A DNA stretch of 7,662 bases. Source: Chloroflexota bacterium (GTDB taxonomy: Bacteria; Chloroflexota; Anaerolineae; Anaerolineales; Villigracilaceae). A model generated the notes under the pieces. That model was not told the origin of the DNA. It made no database searches and saw nothing but the letters and a program-made list of their open reading frames with translations. The stretch covers positions 1 through 7,662 of the forward strand of contig JAKANW010000125.1 of the NCBI GenBank assembly GCA_021823555.1, given 5' to 3'. The stretch's first letter is position 1; each line of letters starts with the position of its first letter. Position numbers and translations under genes: made by a program. Positions 1-5,612 of the stretch are shown in pieces.

Positions 1-1
1 A

Positions 2-295
2 CTTTACGTTCTTTTGAGCGCCACACCAGCGAAGTTCATTCTCTCCACATGGCATAGCAACCAGTACCGTACGAATGCCGCCGTCGAAAAATACGCAGAC
101 CGCTTTACGATCTTGACTCGTGAGCATTTTTATCACGTGGGCGCGAGTGAAAAGAATCGTAACCCCATGCTGGAAGCAATTATTCTCAACTACAATCCCA
201 TGCCGCAAATCGAACTGACATTGGAAAAACAACTGATACTGTTCGAGAAACCGTCCAAAGATGATTATGTGGTTTACACTCCCAACTCCCATTGA
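2..295 (+). CDS. C-terminal part of a D12-class (Dam-like) adenine-specific DNA methyltransferase, 5' end outside window
   Basis: The open frame runs in from the left edge, so the TTG at position 14 is almost certainly an internal leucine and not the start. About 97 residues are visible. The block [14 protein letters not shown], then [20 protein letters not shown] and [11 protein letters not shown], is recalled from the C-terminal region of D12-class N6-adenine methyltransferases, which methylate adenine in short DNA sites using S-adenosylmethionine. The catalytic DPPY motif and the SAM-binding FxGxG motif would lie upstream and cannot be checked here. Whether it is a solitary methylase or part of a restriction-modification pair cannot be told; no endonuclease gene follows it, since hutI starts 33 nt later. 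The identification is from memory of the family's terminal motif, not from a search. Confidence 0.72.
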   Translation, partial: LYVLLSATPAKFILSTWHSNQYRTNAAVEKYADRFTILTREHFYHVGASEKNRNPMLEAIILNYNPMPQIELTLEKQLILFEKPSKDDYVVYTPNSH

Positions 296-328
296 CCACC
301 ACTCACTAATTACCACTCCCATCCTCCC

Positions 329-1603
329 ATGCTCATCCACTCCTCCTCCCAACTCCTGACCCTGGCGGGCGGCCCGCAGCGCGGACATGCCCTAGGCACG
401 CTCGGCATTATCGAGAACGGCGCGGTCGTGGTCCGCGATGAGAAGATCGCCGCGGTCGGCGCCACCGGCGATTTGAAAGCCGCCTATCCCAACGAACCCA
501 CGCTGGATGTTGGCGGGTGCGTGCTGATGCCCGGCTTCGTGGATCCGCATACCCACGTCATCTGGGCGGGGGATCGCGCCAACGAGTTCGAGATGAAGAT
601 GGCAGGCGCAAAATATCTCGACATCCTCGCCGCCGGTGGCGGGATCATCTCCACGGTCCACGCGACGCGCACGGCCAGCATCGAGTCGCTCATCGCCCAG
701 ACCCGTCCGCGTCTGTTGCGAATGTTCGCTCATGGCACCACCACTGCCGAAGCCAAAACCGGCTATGGCTTGCAAACAGCCACCGAGCTGCGCCTGCTCA
801 AAGCCCTGCTGGCTCTTGACGATGAAAGTCCGCTCGACCTGGCCATCACCTTCCTCGGCGCGCACGCCATCGCCCCTGAATTCAAAGATGACCCGCAAGG
901 CTACACCGACCTGGTCTGCGGGACGATGCTGCCCATGCTCAAGGAATGGTGGGAGACTCATGCCCCGCGCCTGCCCCAGCCGTTTGTGGATGTCTTTTGC
1001 GAGGACCGCGCTTTCAACCTTGACCAGTCGCGCCAAATCCTGACCCGGGCCCGCTCTCTGGGATTCCCGCTCAAGATCCACGCTGATGAGTTCGACAATC
1101 TGGGCGGCGCGTCGCTGGCCGTGGAATTGGGCGCGGCCTCCGCCGATCACCTGGTGAAAACATCAGATGCTGACATCGCTGCCCTCGGCCAGTCGGACAC
1201 GGTGGCCGTGTCGCTGCCCTGCACACCCTTCGGTCTGGCCGAGAGCGAATACACCCCGGCGCGCAAGATCATCGAAGCGAACGGCATCCTGGCCCTGGCC
1301 ACGGACTGCAACCCCGGCACCACCTGGAACGAATCCATGCAGTTCGTGATCGCGCTGGCCTGCCGCGCCATGAAATTGACACCCGCCGAGGCGATTGCCG
1401 CCTCCACCATCAATGCGGCTCACGCCATCCGCCGCGCCGATACCATTGGCTCCATTGAAGTTGGCAAACAGGCCGATATGTTGATCCTGTCCGTGCCGGA
1501 TTACCGCCAGCTTGGTTACCGCTACGGGACGAATCTGGTCAGGCAGGTGATCAAAAGCGGCCGGGTTTATTCGGTGGACGTTGGATATTACCGTACTGCA
1601 TGA
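329..1603 (+). CDS. hutI: Imidazolonepropionase (histidine degradation)
   Basis: HutI hydrolyses 4-imidazolone-5-propionate to N-formimidoyl-L-glutamate, the third step of histidine catabolism, in the cytoplasm. The 424-residue product is close to the family's usual 400-420. It has the amidohydrolase layout: an N-terminal beta-sandwich part (about 1-68), a TIM barrel with the metal motif DPHTH (His74, His76) followed by WAGDR, then KTGYGL (143-148), HADEF (His251, Glu254), SADH (His274) and TDCNPG (Asp326), and a C-terminal return to the sandwich with the IEVGKQADMLIL motif. All expected zinc and catalytic residues are present. The ATG at 329 gives a normal family N-terminus, and an in-frame TGA (293-295, the methyltransferase stop) lies only 11 codons upstream, so no earlier start is possible. 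No Shine-Dalgarno sequence precedes it; the spacer is C/T-rich. Other hut genes (hutH, hutU) are not in the window. Confidence 0.96.
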   Translation: MLIHSSSQLLTLAGGPQRGHALGTLGIIENGAVVVRDEKIAAVGATGDLKAAYPNEPTLDVGGCVLMPGFVDPHTHVIWAGDRANEFEMKMAGAKYLDILAAGGGIISTVHATRTASIESLIAQTRPRLLRMFAHGTTTAEAKTGYGLQTATELRLLKALLALDDESPLDLAITFLGAHAIAPEFKDDPQGYTDLVCGTMLPMLKEWWETHAPRLPQPFVDVFCEDRAFNLDQSRQILTRARSLGFPLKIHADEFDNLGGASLAVELGAASADHLVKTSDADIAALGQSDTVAVSLPCTPFGLAESEYTPARKIIEANGILALATDCNPGTTWNESMQFVIALACRAMKLTPAEAIAASTINAAHAIRRADTIGSIEVGKQADMLILSVPDYRQLGYRYGTNLVRQVIKSGRVYSVDVGYYRTA

Positions 1604-1609
1604 GGAAAA

Positions 1610-1825
1610 ATGTTTAACCTGGCTTTGGATACAACCGGTTTTACCGTTCCCGCCTGGGTTTGGACGGTCGTCGCCCTGCTGGTCGTGTTTATTATTTTAC
1701 GGTTTTTCTTTCACATTGTTGTGCATATTTTTCACTTCATCATGCGCTTTTTCTGGCATGGCTGTTCGTTCGTGGTGATCCTCCTGATCCTTTACTTTAT
1801 CCTGCGCGCATTGCACATCCTTTGA
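1610..1825 (+). CDS. Small membrane protein of unknown function, coupled to hutI
   Basis: I do not recognise this 71-residue protein. It starts 6 nt after the hutI stop. A GAGGA sequence at 1602-1606 overlaps that stop and sits 3 nt before the ATG, closer than usual but consistent with translational coupling. The sequence is almost all hydrophobic: a short polar start (1-13), a long hydrophobic stretch (about 15-47) rich in Phe, Ile and Val, and a second segment (about 51-70), giving one or two transmembrane helices. It has five histidines (35, 39, 42, 50, 69), four of them between residues 35 and 50, near the predicted end of the first helix. There is no charged soluble domain and no signal peptidase site that I can see. 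The position after hutI does not prove a link to histidine use; histidine transport would need a far larger protein. The gene could be a chance frame, but the coupling and consistent hydrophobicity argue for a real one. Confidence 0.55.
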   Translation: MFNLALDTTGFTVPAWVWTVVALLVVFIILRFFFHIVVHIFHFIMRFFWHGCSFVVILLILYFILRALHIL

Positions 1826-1831
1826 TCTATG

Positions 1832-1958
1832 TGTCATTGCGAGCGCACGTCGCGAAGCAATCTTCTGTTTTCTGCGATTCCTCGGTCATAAGCCGTGAGG
1901 AGATTGGTTACCCTGCGGGTACAAGGTCGTCGGGAAGAACGCCCTCCTTGCACCGACA
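1832..1958. repeat. Degenerate palindromic intergenic repeat
   Basis: The stretch is a nested imperfect palindrome. The ends TGTCATTGCGAG (1832-1843) and CTTGCACCGACA (1947-1958) are inverted copies matching at 9 of 12 positions. Inside, AAGCAATCT (1855-1863) is inverted at 1901-1909 as AGATTGGTT (8 of 9), and the centre CCTCGG...CCGTGAGG (1880-1900) forms a short bulged hairpin. The GTCATTGCGAG...GAAGCAATCT wording resembles a dispersed repeat that I recall from many bacterial chromosomes, including Chloroflexota. No gene is visible in this spacer. It may act as an RNA hairpin ending the hutI transcript, but there is no T-tract. Confidence 0.6.
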
Positions 1959-1976
1959 TCTGTGTGGGAGAAAATG

Positions 1977-2005
1977 AAAAAGAGAGGCGAGAAGGTTCGC
2001 CTCTC
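1977..2005 (-). terminator. Intrinsic terminator of the cytochrome b561 gene
   Basis: A perfect 9-bp stem, GAGAGGCGA (1982-1990) with TCGCCTCTC (1997-2005), closes a 6-nt loop. Read on the - strand it begins 6 nt after the TAA of the b561 gene, and five T residues (1981-1977) follow, then CATTTTC. On the + strand the run after the stem is only CTTTCG, so any effect there should be weaker. Confidence 0.8.
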
Positions 2006-2011
2006 CTTTCG

Positions 2012-2674
2012 TTACGCTTCCTGTTTGCCGTACCACATACGGCCCATCAGGTTATCCTTGATAAAGAACTGGTGATATAAGGCTGCGCCGATGTGCAACA
2101 GGATTAGAAGGATCAGCAGCACCCAGATCATGCCATGCAGCCCGCCCAGACCGAAGCGGAAGGCCCCTTCTCCTCCTTCGCGGAATTGTCCCGGCGGGGG
2201 AAATTGACCGGGAGTGAACTGGCCTGTGGGACGGGCAGGTGCAAAACCAAAGGCTCTGACTAACCGGTTCGTTTGAGCAGCCAGAATAATTCCGGTGATC
2301 GTCATCCCAAAGGTGAAAATATAAAGGGCCCAATGGGTCAATTCACCGACCTTATCCAAAAGGGCGCTGCCGGTGCTGGCCCAGCCGGGACGTTGGGTCC
2401 GCCAGCGGATAATCAGGCGGACGATCAACAAGACCAATATCAGGATGCCCAGGATCATGTGAATGCTGAGGGTCGAAAGACCTGCAAATCCTGTTGCAGC
2501 CTGGCGGCCTCTTTCACCTCCTTCACCTCCGTCGCCTGCCAGCAGGGCAGTGCCGAAAATGAGAATGGCGATCAGCCAGTGCAGGGATACCAGGGCGGGG
2601 TGGTAACGCTTCGGGGAAGTAGTGGAGCGAGTGGAAGCAGTCGAAGCGGCGGAAATAGCGGACGCTTGAGTCAT
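2012..2674 (-). CDS. Cytochrome b561-type membrane protein
   Basis: This is a 220-residue, four-helix membrane protein of the bacterial cytochrome b561 / Ni-hydrogenase cytochrome b type, which carries b hemes and passes electrons between the quinone pool and a partner across the inner membrane. Predicted helices are about 28-47, 68-90, 111-133 and 177-200. Candidate heme-ligand histidines lie in the helices: His32 (SLHW), His72 (SIHM), His114 (LTHW), His180 (GLHG) and His194 (LLHIG). The C-terminal YHQFFIKDNLMGRMW is typical of the family. Residues 1-22 are rich in Ser, Thr and Ala. The loop after helix 1 is Gly/Glu-rich, and the loop before helix 4 has three GQF repeats (151-153, 156-158, 162-164) with prolines. 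AGGAG (2680-2684) lies 5 nt before the ATG. The gene is divergent from arginase and ends in its own terminator. The family is fairly sure; the electron partner is unknown. Confidence 0.88.
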   Translation of the reverse strand: MTQASAISAASTASTRSTTSPKRYHPALVSLHWLIAILIFGTALLAGDGGEGGERGRQAATGFAGLSTLSIHMILGILILVLLIVRLIIRWRTQRPGWASTGSALLDKVGELTHWALYIFTFGMTITGIILAAQTNRLVRAFGFAPARPTGQFTPGQFPPPGQFREGGEGAFRFGLGGLHGMIWVLLILLILLHIGAALYHQFFIKDNLMGRMWYGKQEA

Positions 2675-2818
2675 GAATTCTCCTTTTTAATGCGCCAAGT
2701 ATAAAATCCCTGGATGAACAACAGATGACAAGGCGGGACTTTCGCGCCTGCACTTCACATGGAATTTTTGCCCCCATATTGATAAAATCAACCACCTGAC
2801 ATTCTCCCGGAGGCGAAC
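2675..2818. promoter_or_regulatory. Divergent promoter region between cytochrome b561 and arginase genes
   Basis: This 144-bp spacer must start transcription both ways. Toward b561 (- strand) a -10 candidate TATACT lies at 2703-2698, and TTGTCA (2731-2726) is the best -35-like hexamer, although its 22-nt spacing is long; using TTTTAT (2706-2701) instead gives 19 nt. Toward arginase (+ strand) TTCACA (2754-2759) and TATTGA (2777-2782) are 17 nt apart, and GATAAAAT (2781-2788) overlaps. GGAGG (2809-2813) is the arginase ribosome binding site. I see no clear operator palindrome. All hexamers are weak matches. Confidence 0.3.
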
Positions 2819-3721
2819 ATGCAAATTGATGTGATTGGTGTGCCGATTGACCTGGGTGCAGACCGGCGCGGCGTGGATATGGGACCCAGCGCCATCCGTT
2901 ATGCTCACTTGCAGACGAACCTGCGGGGGCTTGGATATATCGTTGAAGATAGGGGGAATATAGAGGTTCCCATTGCTGAAATGTGTTCAATTACCAATCC
3001 CCGCTTGAAATATATTGACTGCATCATTCCCATGGGACGCCGGGTAGCCGGCGCGGTAGCCACCAGCGTGCAGAGCGGGCATATCCCGCTCGTCCTGGGC
3101 GGCGATCACAGCCTTTCGATTGGTTCCATCCGCGGCGCGGCCAGGTCCAAAAAGCTGGGCGTCATTTGGGTGGATGCCCATGCTGATTTCAATACCCCTG
3201 AGACGACCCCCTCGGGGAACATTCACGGAATGCCACTGGCTGTGTTGGCAGGACGCGGCGAGGAACGGCTGATCCAGCTTTGGGACGAAGCAACTCCGGT
3301 CGTGGACCCGAAGCGGGTTGCCGTCATCGGCGCGCGCGACCTCGATCCCGGAGAAAAAGTCAATTTAAGTGAAGCGGGTGTCATGGTTATGGGGGTGGAT
3401 CAGATTGACCGCATCGGCATGATGGCGGTGGTCGAGAAAGCCATCGAACGCGTCAGCCGCGACGTGGAAGGCATCTACCTTTCGTTCGATATGGACGCGC
3501 TCGACCCGCGTCATGCGCCGGGAGTTGGCACCCCTGTTTCCGCCGGGCTGACCCAGCGGGAAGCACACCTGGTCTGTGAACTGGTGGCCGAGAACGGCAA
3601 CCTGGTCGGCATGGATATGGTGGAAGTCAACCCCATTCTCGATATCCAAAACCAGACCGCTCACCTGGCCATGGATTTGATCCTTTCTGCGTTTGGCAAA
3701 CGTATCTGGAATGGCCTCTAA
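2819..3721 (+). CDS. rocF: Arginase (L-arginine to L-ornithine and urea)
   Basis: Arginase hydrolyses L-arginine with a binuclear manganese site in the cytoplasm. The 300-residue length is typical. Metal ligands are complete: GGDH with His97, DAHAD with Asp119, His121 and Asp123, and DMD with Asp224 and Asp226. Substrate-contact positions also fit true arginases: SGNIHG (132-137, including His136), RDLDPGE (Asp174, Asp176) and VEVNP with Glu269. The TTPSGNIHG block separates it from agmatinase and formimidoylglutamase (HutG), members of the same superfamily that could otherwise be suspected because hutI is nearby. GGAGG at 2809-2813, 5 nt before the ATG, supports the start. The gene stands alone: it is divergent from the b561 gene and converges on the cyclase gene with a 10-bp gap and no terminator hairpin in between. 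Arginine supply as carbon, nitrogen or polyamine source is the likely use. The gene symbol follows the bacterial arginase convention. Confidence 0.95.
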   Translation: MQIDVIGVPIDLGADRRGVDMGPSAIRYAHLQTNLRGLGYIVEDRGNIEVPIAEMCSITNPRLKYIDCIIPMGRRVAGAVATSVQSGHIPLVLGGDHSLSIGSIRGAARSKKLGVIWVDAHADFNTPETTPSGNIHGMPLAVLAGRGEERLIQLWDEATPVVDPKRVAVIGARDLDPGEKVNLSEAGVMVMGVDQIDRIGMMAVVEKAIERVSRDVEGIYLSFDMDALDPRHAPGVGTPVSAGLTQREAHLVCELVAENGNLVGMDMVEVNPILDIQNQTAHLAMDLILSAFGKRIWNGL

Positions 3722-3731
3722 TGATCGAGGG

Positions 3732-5162
3732 CTACATGTCTTCCCGTCGCCGGCGATGGTGTTTGCTTTTCTTTTGATACATTGCATCATCAGCCCGGTT
3801 GACAACTTTTTCGAGTGAAAGCCCGGCTTGGCTGGTGGCTGCCCCCACGGAAATGCTCAATTCGGGTTCACGGTAGTAATTGTTATTCAACTGGATCAAC
3901 TCCTGCATGCGCGCCATTGACTCTTCGGCTGCCTGCGCATCCGTGTCCGGCATGATGACCACGAACTCGTCTCCGCCGATACGAGCTACATGACACTCCT
4001 CGTTGAAGTTGGCCTTGAGCACTTCTGCCGCCCGGCGGATCAGGTTGTCTCCTGCCTGGTGTCCCAGGGTGTCATTTGTTTGTTTCAGGTCGTTCAGGTC
4101 GGCCATGATGACGCTGATCGGTTCCTTGCGCTGGTTTTCGAGTCGCTGCAGCATCTCTTCGAAATAAGCCCGGTTGTACACACCGGTCATTACATCGTGA
4201 GTGCCCAGGTACCGCAGGTATTCCTCTGCCTTTTTACGGGCGGTAATATCCTGGATGGCTACCAGCACCCAACCGAAATCCTGCTCGTGCCCGGGCATGA
4301 CCCGGAAATGCAGGTGAATGTTGATCGGGTCGCCATTGAGCGAATAATTGATCCCATCGCGTTCATAGGACAGTTTGTGATTCCACAAGTCCACCAATTC
4401 GTCCGCAAAATGGGTGTCCATCTCATCGCGGAAAATCTTGGGTAGATTTGCGAGCAACTGCGCCTTCGACTCTGCCCCGAACAATTCCACCGTTTTCTGG
4501 TTGACATCCAGTACCTTCAAGAAACCCATGCAGTGGGTCACTATCTCAGGATGTTTATTGAGGCGCGCCCGCAGGTCAGTCACGCCTTCGGCGCGCAAGG
4601 CATCGAAATAAGCCTTGAGCGCCGTATAGTCTTCCTCCCACAGTGAAACCGGGGAAGCCTCGAACAGGTCACGCAGGCGGCGTTCAGCCTGTTTGCGGGC
4701 GGAAATGTTTTCAATCGTCACCAGCACCTGTTCCCAACTCTGTTCAGATTCCGGCAATATGCGCCAATGCAGCAGAATGTCGAGCGCCTGCCCGTCCAAC
4801 GTGTAATTCACCCCTTCGCCCGACCAGGTAAGTTCGCCATTCCAAAGCGCCAAAAGTTCGCTGCGAAAGTGACGCCGCATCCCATCGCGGAATACCTTAT
4901 TGAGATGGGCAAGCAGGTCCTCCTTCGACTGGGCTTTGAACATCACCACAGTCTGCTGGTTGACATTACTGACCGTTATCTGCCGCATACAATCATCAAC
5001 AAAGTCGGGATGCTCATTCAGATACGGTTCCAGCGCTCGGACTCCCCCCTGCCTGAGTTCGTCAAACAGGCGTTTGATTCCGCTGTAGTTTTCTTCCCAA
5101 AGTGAGATCGGCGCGTATTCGAACAAGATGTGGAAATGCTCCTCGCTGACAGATGATGTCAT
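3732..5162 (-). CDS. Soluble diguanylate cyclase with two tandem PAS-like sensor modules (PAS-PAS-GGDEF)
   Basis: The 476-residue protein should make cyclic di-GMP from two GTP. Two homologous modules of about 153 residues come first: LFEYAPISLWEENY (13-26) to NISARKQAERRL, and LFEASPVSLWEEDY (166-179) to DITARKKAEEYL. Both carry HP(D/E)(F/I)V, V(N/D)VNQ(Q/K)TV and a final (N/D)ISARK/DITARK linker typical of PAS/PAC units. The GGDEF domain (about 316-468) has Asp355, NDTLGH (363-368), Asp372 and the intact RIGGDEF signature (394-400), so it is predicted active. The inhibitory RxxD site, expected at 387-390, reads NEEC and is absent. There is no membrane segment or EAL/HD-GYP domain; the tail is basic (KKSKHHRRRR). 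GAGGTGA (5173-5167) lies 4 nt before the ATG. A TATAAT box lies upstream. The signal sensed is unknown. Confidence 0.93.
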   Translation of the reverse strand: MTSSVSEEHFHILFEYAPISLWEENYSGIKRLFDELRQGGVRALEPYLNEHPDFVDDCMRQITVSNVNQQTVVMFKAQSKEDLLAHLNKVFRDGMRRHFRSELLALWNGELTWSGEGVNYTLDGQALDILLHWRILPESEQSWEQVLVTIENISARKQAERRLRDLFEASPVSLWEEDYTALKAYFDALRAEGVTDLRARLNKHPEIVTHCMGFLKVLDVNQKTVELFGAESKAQLLANLPKIFRDEMDTHFADELVDLWNHKLSYERDGINYSLNGDPINIHLHFRVMPGHEQDFGWVLVAIQDITARKKAEEYLRYLGTHDVMTGVYNRAYFEEMLQRLENQRKEPISVIMADLNDLKQTNDTLGHQAGDNLIRRAAEVLKANFNEECHVARIGGDEFVVIMPDTDAQAAEESMARMQELIQLNNNYYREPELSISVGAATSQAGLSLEKVVNRADDAMYQKKSKHHRRRREDM

Positions 5163-5204
5163 GAAATCACCTCGATTTTATGCAAATCGTGCTTCACTAT
5201 TTTT

Positions 5205-5233
5205 ATTATACAGACATTCTGTCGGCGCGGGCA
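5205..5233 (-). promoter_or_regulatory. Probable promoter of the diguanylate cyclase gene
   Basis: On the - strand a perfect TATAAT (5210-5205) lies 42 nt before the ATG at 5162, in an A/T-rich stretch and directly preceded by TG. A 17-nt spacing puts TGCCCG (5233-5228) at -35, a poor match, so the promoter may depend on an activator or on the strong -10. Transcription would start near 5198 and give a leader of about 36 nt. Confidence 0.5.
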
Positions 5234-5240
5234 GGGGGTT

Positions 5241-5257
5241 CGGAAGTTCTACTTCCG
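5241..5257. repeat. Short perfect hairpin in the intergenic region
   Basis: CGGAAGT and ACTTCCG form a perfect 7-bp stem with a TCT loop. No T-tract follows on either strand, so it is not a standard terminator. It lies just upstream of the cyclase promoter and next to the larger palindrome at 5263-5352; it could be part of the same repeat cluster or a protein binding site. Confidence 0.55.
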
Positions 5258-5262
5258 CGTTG

Positions 5263-5352
5263 TGTCATGCTGAGGGGCGTTCTTACCCCGAAGCATCTCT
5301 GGACACAATCAACACAGACCCTTCGGTCGCGGAGAACACGCTCCCTCACATC
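5263..5352. repeat. Imperfect long palindrome with GTCATGCTGAGGG end
   Basis: The left arm, from TGAGGGGCGTTCT to CCGAAGCATCTCTG (5271-5301), is inverted in the right arm, from CAGACCCTTCGG to ACGCTCCCTCA (5315-5348), with several small gaps and mismatches. The TGTCA at 5263-5267 has its inverted partner TGACA only at 5581-5585, inside CCTTCGGGAGGGTGACA (5569-5585). The style matches a common dispersed bacterial repeat (GTCATGCTGAGG...CCGAAGCATCTC) that I recall from several phyla. No gene is visible. Confidence 0.6.
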
Positions 5353-5358
5353 GTCCCG

Positions 5359-5549
5359 ACACCTGCACTCCCTAGGAGTTTGTCGGAGAGCAGTGATTCG
5401 CGATGTAAAATGCCAATTTGAACCGCTAAGAGCGCAAAGAACGCGAAGTTTAAGGGCTTTCTTGGCGGTCTTAGCGTGCTTGGCGGTAAAAAACCGACAC
5501 GGATTGAGTTCTCCGACAGCCTGCTAGCACCGCCCGCTAGGGCAGGTGT
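5359..5549. repeat. MITE-like repeat with nested inverted repeats and a 9-bp-unit core
   Basis: Outer ends: ACACCTGC (5359-5366) plus CCTAG (5371-5375) are inverted as CTAGGGCAGGTGT (5537-5549). Next, an 18-bp pair, CTAGGAGTTTGTCGGAGA (5372-5389) and TCTCCGACAGCCTGCTAG (5510-5527), matches at 15 of 18 positions, including 9 exact. The core is a palindrome whose left arm is three tandem 9-mers of consensus CGCnAAGnn (5424-5450) and whose right arm is three more on the other strand (5459-5485), around an 8-nt loop. A bulged hairpin, CCTGCTAG / CTAGGGCAGG (5520-5546), sits at the right end. It encodes no transposase and no credible protein. It looks like a non-autonomous, palindromic dispersed repeat; I see no clear target-site duplication. 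Confidence 0.65.
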
Positions 5550-5593
5550 GCGCCAGGTGCAAGTGTGTCCTTCGGGAGGGTGACATCGCAATT

Positions 5594-5612
5594 TTTACCC
5601 GGGGTGGGTAAA
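5594..5612. terminator. Hairpin directly after the ATPase stop, possible weak terminator
   Basis: TTTACCC (5594-5600) pairs with GGGTAAA (5606-5612) around a GGGGT loop, a perfect 7-bp stem touching the TAA (5615-5613) of the ATPase gene. On the - strand the sequence after the stem is AATTGCG, with no T-tract; on the + strand it is TTATTTTG. It may mark the 3' end of the transporter operon, but it is not a canonical intrinsic terminator. Confidence 0.35.

Noticed and set aside
392..1150. Long open frame (252 codons) on the - strand inside hutI
   Set aside because: It is antisense to a complete, motif-rich hutI, has no recognisable family and a composition typical of a GC-rich shadow frame.
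2273..2704. 143-codon + strand frame opposite the cytochrome b561 gene
   Set aside because: Its sequence is low-complexity Gly/Ser/Asn-rich and antisense to a clear membrane cytochrome with heme histidines.
2819..3721. Formimidoylglutamase (hutG) as an alternative name for the arginase gene, given nearby hutI
   Set aside because: The SGNIHG and RDLDPGE blocks and Glu269 in VEVNP fit true arginase. The gene is also in a separate transcription unit from hutI.
5424..5485. Repeated 9-bp units as a CRISPR-like array
   Set aside because: The units are directly tandem, far too short, without spacers, and inverted between arms.
5180..5591. Open frames across the 5163-5612 spacer on both strands
   Set aside because: They cross the inverted repeats, have no ribosome binding site or family pattern, and are explained by repeat sequence without stops.
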